From CAYGWP01 sp964353455 (GTDB taxonomy: Bacteria > Planctomycetota > Phycisphaerae > FEN-1346): a stretch of DNA of 23,413 nt. This document shows, in pieces, positions 1 to 7,244 of this stretch; the first letter of the stretch is position 1, and every line of letters starts with the position of its first letter. The notes below the pieces were generated by a model. It was not told the origin of the DNA. It was given only the letters and a program-made list of their open reading frames with translations, and did not search any database. Where the stretch lies: NCBI GenBank assembly GCA_964353455.1, contig CAYGWP010000095.1, forward strand, positions 1 to 23,413, given 5' to 3'. The translations under genes and the position numbers were made by a program.

Positions 1-21
1 TTCCATGCGTCCGCCGGTGAT

Positions 22-130
22 TCTTTTTTCTCCCTCTCCCCTCGTGGGAGAGGGTAGGGTGAGGGGGCCGGGTGACGCAACTACCCCTCACCCGGCCTTC
101 GGCCACCCTCTCCCGCAAGGGGAGAGGGTT
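22..130. repeat. Inverted-repeat element with two internal hairpins (MITE/REP-like)
   Basis: Two near-identical hairpins lie in this stretch. CCCTCTCCC at 32-40 pairs with GGGAGAGGG at 46-54, and the same pair recurs at 106-114 and 120-128. Between them GGGTGAGGGG (57-66) is complementary to CCCCTCACCC (84-93), so the whole block folds as one large inverted repeat. I see no coding potential in it. It looks like a short non-autonomous dispersed repeat just upstream of the fucosidase gene. A role as terminator for an upstream gene outside the window is possible but cannot be judged. Confidence 0.75.
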
Positions 131-187
131 AACGGCATGGCGCGATAAACACGTAGTACGGGCCTGGCACACAGGAGGTCAGCACCG

Positions 188-1642
188 ATGAAAAGGTTCG
201 CCCTGTTCGTCGTCCTCGCCGCCCTCACCGCGCCCTCTGCGGCCGCTCAGCAACCCAAGGAGATGCCGATGGCCCAGCCGTCGCCGAACGAACTCCTGCT
301 GCCCGCCCCGTCTCCGCGGCAGATGGCCTGGCAGGAGATGGAGTTCATCGCGTTCGCACATTTCGGCGTCAACACGTTTACCGACAAGGAGTGGGGCGAC
401 GGAAAGGAAGACCCCGCCGTCTTCAACCCCACCGCCTTCGACGCCCGACAGTGGGCGCGGGTCCTCCGCGAGGCCGGCGCGAAGATGCTCATCCTCACCT
501 GCAAGCACCACGACGGTTTCTGCCTGTGGCCGAGCAAGCACACCAGCCACTCCGTTGCGAGCAGCCCGTGGAAGGGCGGCAAGGGCGATGTGGTGAAGGA
601 GGTCTCGGACGCCTGCCGGCGCGAGGGCCTCAAGTTCGGCGCGTACCTCTCGCCCTGGGACAGGCACGAGCCGGCGTACGGCGACTCGCCCAAATATAAC
701 CAACACTACATCAATCAGCAGTACGAACTCCTGAAGAACTACGGCGAGGTCTCGGAGATGTGGTTCGACGGGGCCTGCGGCGAGGGCCCGAACGGCCGCC
801 GCCAGGAATACGACTGGGACGGGTTCCGGGCGGTCGTCCGCAAACTCCAGCCCAACGCCGTCATGTTCTCCGACGCCGGGCCGGATGTGCGGTGGATCGG
901 CAACGAGCGCGGCATGGCGGGCGAAACGTGCTGGGCCACCATCGACCGCGCGAGCACCAAGACCGCCATCGGCAAGGCCGACACGAAGTACCTGAACTCG
1001 GGCGACCCGAGCGGCCCCGACTGGGTGCCGGGGGAGTGCGACGTCTCGATCCGCCCCGGCTGGTTCTACCACGCTGCCGAGGACGAGAAGGTGAAGTCGC
1101 TCAAGCAACTTATCGACATCTATTATGCCTCCGTGGGCCGCGGCTGCGTGCTGCTCCTTAACGTGCCGCCTGACCAGCGGGGCCTCATCCACGAGAACGA
1201 TGCCGCGCGCCTCAGGGAATTCCGCAAGGTGATCGACGAAACGTTCCGCACCAACCTCGCCCGCGGCCGCCCGGCCACGGCAACCGGCGAGGCGAAGGAC
1301 CATCCCGCGGGCCGGGCCACCGACGGGAGCGCCTCCACCTGGTGGCAAGCGGCCGACGGCACGGCCGCCGGCACGCTGGAAGTGGACCTCGGCGCCGGGG
1401 CGCTCTTTAATGTCATCATGGTCCAGGAGATGATTACGCAGGGGCAGCGCATCGAGGAATTCAAGGTCGAGGCGTGGGACGGCATGAGGTGGCGCGAGAT
1501 CGCCCGCGCGACGACCATCGGCTACAAGCGCCTCCTTCGCGTGCCCGACATCCAGACGACGAAGGTGCGGCTCGTGATTGCGAAGTCCCGCGGCGCGCCC
1601 AAGGTGCGGGAGTTCGGCCTGTTCCTGGCCCCGGCAAAGTAG
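188..1642 (+). CDS. Secreted alpha-L-fucosidase, GH29, with C-terminal F5/8 type C (discoidin-like) domain
   Basis: The 484-residue protein should hydrolyse terminal alpha-L-fucose from glycans outside the cytoplasm. Residues 1-21 form a signal peptide (MKRFALFVVLAALTAPSAAA). The GH29 catalytic barrel spans about residues 40-350: FAHFGVNTF near 56, the HHDGF motif at 107-111, and EMWFDGA at 190-196, where Asp194 is the expected nucleophile of this retaining family. From about residue 355 (NLARGRPATATG) to the end there is a discoidin/F5-8C-type beta-sandwich, usually carbohydrate-binding. The ATG at 188 is preceded by AGGAGG at 173-178. The gene converges on the minus-strand gene that ends at 1675. 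Family assignment is secure; the exact linkage cleaved is not visible. Confidence 0.93.
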   Translation: MKRFALFVVLAALTAPSAAAQQPKEMPMAQPSPNELLLPAPSPRQMAWQEMEFIAFAHFGVNTFTDKEWGDGKEDPAVFNPTAFDARQWARVLREAGAKMLILTCKHHDGFCLWPSKHTSHSVASSPWKGGKGDVVKEVSDACRREGLKFGAYLSPWDRHEPAYGDSPKYNQHYINQQYELLKNYGEVSEMWFDGACGEGPNGRRQEYDWDGFRAVVRKLQPNAVMFSDAGPDVRWIGNERGMAGETCWATIDRASTKTAIGKADTKYLNSGDPSGPDWVPGECDVSIRPGWFYHAAEDEKVKSLKQLIDIYYASVGRGCVLLLNVPPDQRGLIHENDAARLREFRKVIDETFRTNLARGRPATATGEAKDHPAGRATDGSASTWWQAADGTAAGTLEVDLGAGALFNVIMVQEMITQGQRIEEFKVEAWDGMRWREIARATTIGYKRLLRVPDIQTTKVRLVIAKSRGAPKVREFGLFLAPAK

Positions 1643-1647
1643 TGCTA

Positions 1648-1693
1648 CAGCGCCGTCATACTGGCTGAACCGCTCTAGCGGGCTGCGGCGCTG
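1648..1693. terminator. Possible bidirectional stem between convergent genes
   Basis: CAGCGCCG at 1648-1655 is perfectly complementary to CGGCGCTG at 1686-1693, and a smaller palindrome (CCGCTCTAGCGG) lies inside. It sits where the fucosidase and the minus-strand gene converge and overlaps the latter's last codons. There is no clear T-run, so its role as a terminator is only an inference from position. Confidence 0.3.
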
Positions 1694-3132
1694 AACTTGC
1701 GGACCGCCGCCAGTTCGCTCTCGAAGGCGGCCCGCTCCTCGCTCGACATGCCGACTTGCTGGCTCAGTGTCGCGGCGTCCTTGGGGCTCCCCCCCCGCTT
1801 GACCATCTCGGCCGCAATCGCCTGCATGGCGGCGCCCAACTGGCCCCCGATGGCAAGGGCCGATTCCAGGAACTCCTGGTAGTGCGGCGCAATCGCCCGG
1901 GCCTTGTCGGCCTGGCCGGCTGCGCGGTAGTGGGCGAAGAGGGTCCGGAATGCGCGGAACGGCAGGGCCTCGGACTTCCGCGTCAGGACCGAGGTCTTGA
2001 CCTCCTCGGCCGTCAGGGCCGGGCCGACCGGCGGCACACAGTATTCATATACCTCGATGAGTTTCTTCCGGCGCTCCGCGTCCGCCAGGGCCAGGCGCGA
2101 CGGCGCATCAGGCCCCGGCTCAAGCAGGCCCGCCAGGTACTCCCGCCCCCAGGCGTCGAGTTTCCTCGCGCGCAGCGCATCGGTCAGGACGGCCAGTTCC
2201 TCCTGCGGACCGGCGAGGCGGAAGGAAAACTCCACATCGTTCGTCCAGTCGGGTTCCAGGTCGGTCGCCAGGAGCGTATCGACCGCGGCCTTCGCGTCGT
2301 ACTGCCACGGCGAGGGACCGGCCGTCTTTCCTCGCCTGGACCACGGGGGGTAAAGCCACAGCAGGTCCTCCTTCTTGACCGCCGGGCCGTAATGGATGCG
2401 GACGACCGCGCGGCCGATGCTGCCCGCCCACGCGCGGCCGGTCCGCAGGACGTAGCCGCCCGTGCGGGAGGCCAGCCTCTCGCCGACTTCCGCCGATGCG
2501 TCCTTCAGATACCGGTGCGGCTCGACGCGCAGGTCTGTCCAGTACGTGACCGCCACCTTGCGCTCCCGGCCCGCCGGGAACGTCATCTTCCAGCACATCC
2601 AGGCCCCGAAGTTCTGGCGTGCGGCCCACTGCTCGTCGGTCTCGGGTCCCGCGGGAGATGGCCTTGCGGCCTTCTTGCCGGAGGGTCCTGCCGCGCCCTC
2701 CGCGCCGCCGTCGAATCCACCGGGCCGCGGGCCGGACGGCACGGGGCCGGACGGTGCAGGGCCGGTCGGCGCCGGACCGCCCTTGCCGGCGCCGGACTTT
2801 CGCGCCGGGGGCGTGACGGTCCGCACATCGGGCTTCTCGGACCCGTCGATCGTCACCGAAAAATCGTTGAGCGCCTCGCTCGGGAACACCGGGAACCCGA
2901 CCTCGATGGTCGTGTCCGCGGGGCCGGCGTTCTTCAAGACGAAGACGGCCACCACCGCGACCTTCGCCGGCTCAAGATGCAGGTCCACCTCTTCCCAGAG
3001 CATGGCCACCGGCACGCCGTCCTCGCGCGGCTGGATGCCCGTAGCGCCCGTGAACATGACCGGGGCGACGTCGGCCCGCGCGGCCGCGCCCGCCGCCGCC
3101 GCAATCAGCAATGCACACAGCAAGCGTTTCAT
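1675..3132 (-). CDS. Secreted protein of unknown function with Pro/Gly-rich linker
   Basis: I do not recognise the family firmly. The product is 485 residues with a clear signal peptide (MKRLLCALLIAAAAGAAARA) and no membrane segment after it. An N-terminal beta-rich part (MLWEEVDLHLEP, then VEVGFPVFP-like strands) is separated by a low-complexity linker of repeated GPAPTGP/SGP units from a second beta-rich part containing GGYVLRTGRAW. The last 150 residues are helical and charged. The layout recalls secreted DUF4424-like proteins, but this is only a resemblance. The frame stays open upstream to 3372, but the ATG at 3132 is chosen because it gives the signal peptide and has a TAGGAG ribosome site overlapping the stop of the upstream gene, which suggests translational coupling with the FG-GAP gene. 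Confidence 0.85.
   Translation of the reverse strand: MKRLLCALLIAAAAGAAARADVAPVMFTGATGIQPREDGVPVAMLWEEVDLHLEPAKVAVVAVFVLKNAGPADTTIEVGFPVFPSEALNDFSVTIDGSEKPDVRTVTPPARKSGAGKGGPAPTGPAPSGPVPSGPRPGGFDGGAEGAAGPSGKKAARPSPAGPETDEQWAARQNFGAWMCWKMTFPAGRERKVAVTYWTDLRVEPHRYLKDASAEVGERLASRTGGYVLRTGRAWAGSIGRAVVRIHYGPAVKKEDLLWLYPPWSRRGKTAGPSPWQYDAKAAVDTLLATDLEPDWTNDVEFSFRLAGPQEELAVLTDALRARKLDAWGREYLAGLLEPGPDAPSRLALADAERRKKLIEVYEYCVPPVGPALTAEEVKTSVLTRKSEALPFRAFRTLFAHYRAAGQADKARAIAPHYQEFLESALAIGGQLGAAMQAIAAEMVKRGGSPKDAATLSQQVGMSSEERAAFESELAAVRKFSAAAR
2734..2778. repeat. Three tandem 15-bp units coding the Pro/Gly linker
   Basis: Units at 2734-2748, 2749-2763 and 2764-2778 are degenerate copies of GGACGGCACGGGGCC. 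On the minus strand each encodes five residues of the type GPxPS/T. The repeat expands the flexible linker of the secreted protein without changing frame. Confidence 0.7.
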
Positions 3133-3142
3133 GGCATCACTC

Positions 3143-4369
3143 CTACTTGCGCGGGTTCTCGTACCAGAAGACGCCGAGGTTCTCGGCCTCCTCGCAGGCG
3201 AGCACGTCGAGGTCACCATCACCGTCCATGTCCAGGAGTTCCAGAAGATCGTATTTCGTGCCTGGAGGGCCGCTGATATCGTGGGCGTCCCACTCAGCGT
3301 CGGTAGGGGCATTGCGGCACGAGAGCCACAGGACTCCGGGCCGCGCGCCCGCCGCCCCCTCGCATGACACAACGATGTCGGGCCGGCCGTCGCCGTCTAT
3401 GTCGCCGACGGCGAGGCCCTTCGCCGTGCCGGCCGACTCGGGGAACTGGATGGTCCGGGTTTCCCACTTGCGTCCGTCCGGCGAGAGCCTCCGCAGCCAG
3501 AGAATGGTCCGGGGCTTGGTAGCCACGAGCACGTCCTGGAGACCGTCGCGGTCGAGGTCGGCCAGCACCAGGAACATCACCTCCCGCCCCTGGCCGCCGA
3601 TGTCATGGCGTGCCCACGGAAGGGCCTGGGCGGGTCCCGGCCCCGGATTCTCCAGCCAGAAGCATCCGGAGGCGGGGCCTTTGCGGTCAGTGACCACCAG
3701 GTCGGCATCCCCGTCGCCGTCCATGTCGGCCGATGCGATGGACATCACCCAGCCGACATCGCATAGCGGGTGCCAAGTCCACGCGGCCAGGTCGCGCGGG
3801 TTCCGCGGCGACTCGATCCACCCGAGGCGCGCGCCATTCTTCCCGCCTGCCACAAGGTCCACGCCGCGCATGCCGTCGATCTGGAGCGGCAGGCAGTACA
3901 TCCACATCTGGAGTCCGCGTGAGAAGGGGATCGGCTCCGTCTTCCAGGCCAACGGGTCGGCGTACCGCGCAGGCTCGCGCGGGGCCCAGTGGACGTAGAG
4001 CGTCCGCGTCGATCCCTCGCAGGCCGAGACCACATCCATCGCGCCGTCGCCGTCCAGGTCCACCAGGACGGCATCTTCCGGGTTGCCCACGCGGCCGACC
4101 GTGACGGCGGGCCAGGGCTTGCGGGACTCGGAGGGACCGGGGTTGAGGCAGACGGCGATGCGGCCGCCTTCTTCCCAACCGGTGGCGATGTCGGGGCGGC
4201 CGTCGCCGTTGGCATCGGCCAGGCGCACCCCGTCGGCCCCGCGCGAGGAATTGTCGATGATGTGCATGGCCCAGGGCTCGCCTGCCACCGGCGGTCCGGA
4301 CGCCGCCGCAACGGCCGCCGCAACGGCCCCCGCCAGCGCCGCGGCAAGCACATTCATTGTATTTGACAT
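3143..4369 (-). CDS. Exported FG-GAP/VCBS repeat protein
   Basis: The 408-residue product has an N-terminal hydrophobic leader (about residues 6-30) and then a series of FG-GAP/VCBS blades, each centred on a calcium-binding DxDGDGxxD loop: DANGDGRPDI, DLDGDGAMDV, DMDGDGDADL, DLDRDGLQDV, DIDGDGRPDI and DMDGDGDLDV. Six or seven such blades normally close into a beta-propeller used for binding or scaffolding outside the cell. No catalytic domain is attached. The start at 4369 follows an AGGGTGAAGG stretch; an in-frame ATG at 4357 is an alternative. It lies 83 bp downstream of the serpin gene and its stop overlaps the ribosome site of the next gene, so the two are probably cotranscribed. Confidence 0.9.
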   Translation of the reverse strand: MSNTMNVLAAALAGAVAAAVAAASGPPVAGEPWAMHIIDNSSRGADGVRLADANGDGRPDIATGWEEGGRIAVCLNPGPSESRKPWPAVTVGRVGNPEDAVLVDLDGDGAMDVVSACEGSTRTLYVHWAPREPARYADPLAWKTEPIPFSRGLQMWMYCLPLQIDGMRGVDLVAGGKNGARLGWIESPRNPRDLAAWTWHPLCDVGWVMSIASADMDGDGDADLVVTDRKGPASGCFWLENPGPGPAQALPWARHDIGGQGREVMFLVLADLDRDGLQDVLVATKPRTILWLRRLSPDGRKWETRTIQFPESAGTAKGLAVGDIDGDGRPDIVVSCEGAAGARPGVLWLSCRNAPTDAEWDAHDISGPPGTKYDLLELLDMDGDGDLDVLACEEAENLGVFWYENPRK

Positions 4370-4383
4370 ACCTTCACCCTTCG

Positions 4384-4408
4384 GCCCCCCGTGTGTTCAC
4401 CGGGGGGC
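4384..4408. repeat. GC-rich hairpin between serpin and FG-GAP genes
   Basis: GCCCCCCG (4384-4391) pairs with CGGGGGGC (4401-4408), with a further GTG/CAC pairing inside. It lies between two genes read in the same direction. There is no T-run on the transcribed side, so it may stabilise or attenuate the message rather than end it. Confidence 0.5.
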
Positions 4409-4420
4409 TAACTGTGACAA

Positions 4421-4444
4421 AGCCGGGGCGCGCCCCGGCCTACT
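4421..4444. repeat. Dispersed palindrome, copy 1 (GCCGGGGCGCGCCCCGGC core)
   Basis: The 18-bp perfect palindrome at 4422-4439 and its flanks (A before, CTACT after) are identical over 24 bp to 5766-5789. This copy starts 9 bp beyond the serpin stop codon, and its own in-frame-looking TAG on the minus strand repeats the TAGGCC seen at the true stop. Confidence 0.8.
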
Positions 4445-4452
4445 CTTGCGGC

Positions 4453-5733
4453 CTACTCCTTCGGGGTCGCCATGCGGCCCATGAAGAGGATGCAGCCGGT
4501 CCGCTTGTCGCGGATAAGGTACACGAACGGATGGTCGGCGCGGAAGACGGGCGGCGGCTCGGGAATCCCGCCGAACGCGACGACCGCCGTTGCGGCCGCG
4601 GCCTCGGTCCCTTCCTCGTTCACATCAATGAACGCCTTGTGGATGACCTCGCCGATCCAGAGCGGCTCCTTGCCGCCGCTGGCGCCGGTGAAGTCGGCCT
4701 TCTTCGCGTCGAACGCCAACGGCATGCCCATTGCCGAGAGGGTCCCGGCGAGGAGAAACGAGGCCGTGGTCTTAAAGCGCGGCACGCTCACCTGGACCTC
4801 TCGCAGATCGAGGCCGCCGATGCACTCCGAGATGCGCTTGGCCGAGAGCCCGGCTTCAAGCGCCGCCAGGCCGTCGGTCTTCTTCGGCAGCAGAACTACC
4901 ATCGAGACGGCATCGCCCACGTAAGGCATCTCGATGGCCTGTAGGTCGGCATCCTCGAAGTAGCCGAAGTGCTCGGTCTGGTTCATCATGGGCGTGCGGA
5001 CCTTCGCGCCGCCGGCCAGGAAATCGCCGTCATGGGTCCGCTCTTTCTTGAACTGGGTGGCCCACTTGCCCTTAAAGTAGATCGCGTTGGCGAGGACCAT
5101 CCGCGTGACGGGCTGGAGCATTCCGGGGCCGATCAGGTCCTTGATCTTGTCGCGCGTCTCCTTCTCGACCCAGGCGTTGATGGCCTGGCGCGAGCCTTCG
5201 GTGTTCTTCGCAAAATCCACCTCCTGAAGTCCCGCGCCGAAGTCGTTCTTGAGCGTCGAGAGGAACTGCGGCAGGAAGCCGTACCCCTGCTGCCCCCACA
5301 GCGAGTTTGCGACCGAGAGTTCGTAGCCGCGGTCCTTGCCGTTGCCGCCGAGGTCGGCCAGCAGGGCCTTGTACGCCTGGGCGACCCACTCGGAGCGGAT
5401 GGGCCGGTCGGGCTGGAACCCCAGGACGGCCTCCATCTGCGTGGCGGTCTGACCCTTGGCCCCGCAGTACGTCATGGCGATGGCCGTGGAGATACTCTGA
5501 GGCGAGAAGAAAAGGTTGCCGGGCTGGCTCCTCAACTTGGCGTAGAGGTCGCAGGCGAACCGGTTGGTGGCCTCGGCCACGATGATTGCATCGGCCAATG
5601 GCGGCGGCGCCTTGGGCGCCGGCGGCGCGGTGGACTTCTTCGCCGGCCGCGGGGCCTTTGCGGCCCCGAAGCACGGGGCCGATATAAGCATCGCGAGACC
5701 GATGATCGCAACACGCCAGAGTTGCCGCAGCAT
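4453..5733 (-). CDS. Exported serpin (serine protease inhibitor family I4)
   Basis: The 426-residue product has a signal peptide (residues 1-23, ending CFGA), a short Ala/Pro/Lys-rich stretch, then a full serpin fold. NLFFSPQSIS near residue 73 is the conserved helix B region, and FRADHPFVYLIR (from 397) followed by TGCILFMGR is the C-terminal serpin signature. The hinge EEGTEAAAATA (373-383) has the small residues needed for strand insertion, so an inhibitory serpin is likely. Aligned with alpha-1-antitrypsin by hinge spacing, P1-P1' falls at Gly389-Ile390, so the target protease is not obvious. The ATG at 5733 has GGGAGGAG upstream. The gene starts 51 bp after the xylanase ends, consistent with an operon; the inhibitor may guard exported enzymes from foreign proteases (inference). 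Confidence 0.95.
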   Translation of the reverse strand: MLRQLWRVAIIGLAMLISAPCFGAAKAPRPAKKSTAPPAPKAPPPLADAIIVAEATNRFACDLYAKLRSQPGNLFFSPQSISTAIAMTYCGAKGQTATQMEAVLGFQPDRPIRSEWVAQAYKALLADLGGNGKDRGYELSVANSLWGQQGYGFLPQFLSTLKNDFGAGLQEVDFAKNTEGSRQAINAWVEKETRDKIKDLIGPGMLQPVTRMVLANAIYFKGKWATQFKKERTHDGDFLAGGAKVRTPMMNQTEHFGYFEDADLQAIEMPYVGDAVSMVVLLPKKTDGLAALEAGLSAKRISECIGGLDLREVQVSVPRFKTTASFLLAGTLSAMGMPLAFDAKKADFTGASGGKEPLWIGEVIHKAFIDVNEEGTEAAAATAVVAFGGIPEPPPVFRADHPFVYLIRDKRTGCILFMGRMATPKE

Positions 5734-5765
5734 GGGTGGCTCCTCCCTGAAACGCCAAGGCTCGA

Positions 5766-5789
5766 AGCCGGGGCGCGCCCCGGCCTACT
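5766..5789. repeat. Dispersed palindrome, copy 2, supplying the xylanase stop codon
   Basis: Identical over 24 bp to 4421-4444. The CTA at 5785-5787 inside the shared segment is the reverse complement of the TAG that ends the xylanase gene, so the repeat overlaps the end of the coding sequence. Confidence 0.8.
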
Positions 5790-7107
5790 TCACCGCCACG
5801 GCCAGCGACGCCGCGCCGGCCTGGTCGAGGTCCACCGTGCCGCGCGCAGGGCCGCATGCCACCGAGTACGAACCGAGGAACCCGCGGAACTTCACCTTTC
5901 CCTCGGCATCGGTCTTCAGGGTCGCCGGGGCGGTCCACCACTCGCCCTTCACCATCTTCATGAGGGCCTCGTACACGGGCTTGGGCGACATGTCCTTGCG
6001 GACGAAACCCGATGGTGCGCCCAGCCATGCGCCGGCGTCGGAGAAGTCCCACCAGGTGATGCCGTGGACGGCCGGGTGCGAGAAAAGCGCGCGGTAGAAC
6101 TCGGCGACCTGCTGTGCCTGCCGTGCCTCGCCCTCTGGCGTGGAGGGCCAGTCGGTGTAGCGGCCGTGCCAGTCGAGGTTCGCCTTCTTCTCGCCGGAGA
6201 TGATGGTCGTCTCGGTGAAGTGCAGCGGCTTTCCGAACCTGGCGAACCGCTCGCAGACATCGTACGCCCGCTGGCCGCCCCAGAAACCGCCGTGCTGGTG
6301 CGACTGGATGCCGATGACGTCGATCGGCACCCCGGCGGCAAGGCAATCCTTGATGAGGGCCTCGTACTTGGCCGACGTATCGAAATCATTCAGAAGCAGG
6401 GTCGCCTTCGGGCCGGCCGCGCGGGCCGCCGCAAACGTCTCCTTGATGAGTTCCAGGGGCGTGAGTTTCTTGCAGAGTTGCGCAATGGGGTTCCTCTCGA
6501 TCTGGTACGCCGGCATGACGACCGCCTCGTTGACCACGTCCCAGCGGTCGATGAGGCCGGCGAAGGCCCTCACGTCGCGGGTGATGCGGCCAAGTTGCAG
6601 GGCCTTCACCTCGTCGAGCGATTTGCCCGCCAGCCACTTCGGGTCAACCTGGTGCCAGCACAGGGGGTGGCCCTTGGTGTGGATGCCGTGGTCGCGGCAC
6701 CACTGGGCCATGGCCCGGATGCGGTCGGTGTCGGGCTTGCCTTCCTCGCGCTCGAACGCCCCCCAATAGAACGGCAGCGTGGCGTAATTCAGAAGGTCGT
6801 GAAACCGTTTCTGATATGCCTTCTGGTCGGCGGATTCGTCCTCGGGCCTGAGTTTGAAGATGTTGCAGCCGAAGAGGAACCTGTGCCGGACCATCTCGAC
6901 GGTGACGGCCTTGTCGGCGGCGGGTTTGCCGTCGGCGCCGGTGACCGTGAGGGTGACCTCGGCGGTGCGGTGCTTCTGGATGCGCGAGGTGGTTTCCTCG
7001 GGGGCGAGTGCGCCCGGCGCGGCGGCCGGTGCGCGGCCGGCCATCATCAGCACGGGCGCAGCGGCGGCCGTGGCCTTCAGGAACGTGCGGCGGGTGGTTT
7101 TCGACAT
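5785..7107 (-). CDS. GH10 endo-1,4-beta-xylanase, Tat-type export leader
   Basis: The 440-residue enzyme should cleave internal beta-1,4-xylosidic bonds. The N-terminus has a twin-arginine leader (TTRRTFLKATAAAAPVLMMA). A short beta-domain (about 40-80) precedes the barrel, which opens with HRFLFGCNIF. WDVVNEA carries the acid/base glutamate and HFTETTI carries the nucleophile glutamate, both intact. The barrel ends with GITWWDFSD and GAWLGAPSGFV, after which about 60 residues form a small C-terminal beta-domain. The ATG at 7107 is preferred over an upstream TTG at 7122 because AGGGAG lies 5 bp before it and the Tat leader begins there. It is the first gene of the exported set that continues with the serpin. 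GH10 enzymes may also act on other beta-glycans, so substrate is inferred from family. Confidence 0.93.
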   Translation of the reverse strand: MSKTTRRTFLKATAAAAPVLMMAGRAPAAAPGALAPEETTSRIQKHRTAEVTLTVTGADGKPAADKAVTVEMVRHRFLFGCNIFKLRPEDESADQKAYQKRFHDLLNYATLPFYWGAFEREEGKPDTDRIRAMAQWCRDHGIHTKGHPLCWHQVDPKWLAGKSLDEVKALQLGRITRDVRAFAGLIDRWDVVNEAVVMPAYQIERNPIAQLCKKLTPLELIKETFAAARAAGPKATLLLNDFDTSAKYEALIKDCLAAGVPIDVIGIQSHQHGGFWGGQRAYDVCERFARFGKPLHFTETTIISGEKKANLDWHGRYTDWPSTPEGEARQAQQVAEFYRALFSHPAVHGITWWDFSDAGAWLGAPSGFVRKDMSPKPVYEALMKMVKGEWWTAPATLKTDAEGKVKFRGFLGSYSVACGPARGTVDLDQAGAASLAVAVK

Positions 7108-7150
7108 ATCGTCTCCCTTCAATCATTACGGGCCCGGCAGCGCCCCGCAA

Positions 7151-7190
7151 GTCGAAAATTCGACTCGGCGAACGGGGCGGCCCCCGCCCT
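7151..7190. repeat. Two small palindromes between mtaB and the xylanase gene
   Basis: GTCGAAAATTCGAC (7151-7164) is a 14-bp near-perfect palindrome. GGGCGG (7175-7180) pairs with CCGCCC (7184-7189), followed by TAC, resembling in plan the palindromes that end in CTAC at 4421 and 5766. The first could be an operator for the xylanase operon or only part of a repeat; nothing here decides it. No convincing promoter was seen in the 137-bp gap. Confidence 0.4.
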
Positions 7191-7244
7191 ACGGACTGGC
7201 GGGCGCGGCGCAGGGCGGCCACATGGGGCAGCCCAAGACGGCAT

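Noticed and set aside
1756..3276. Plus-strand open frame of about 506 codons opposite the secreted unknown protein
   Set aside because: The minus frame has a signal peptide and a ribosome site coupled to the upstream gene; the plus frame is Arg-rich and featureless.
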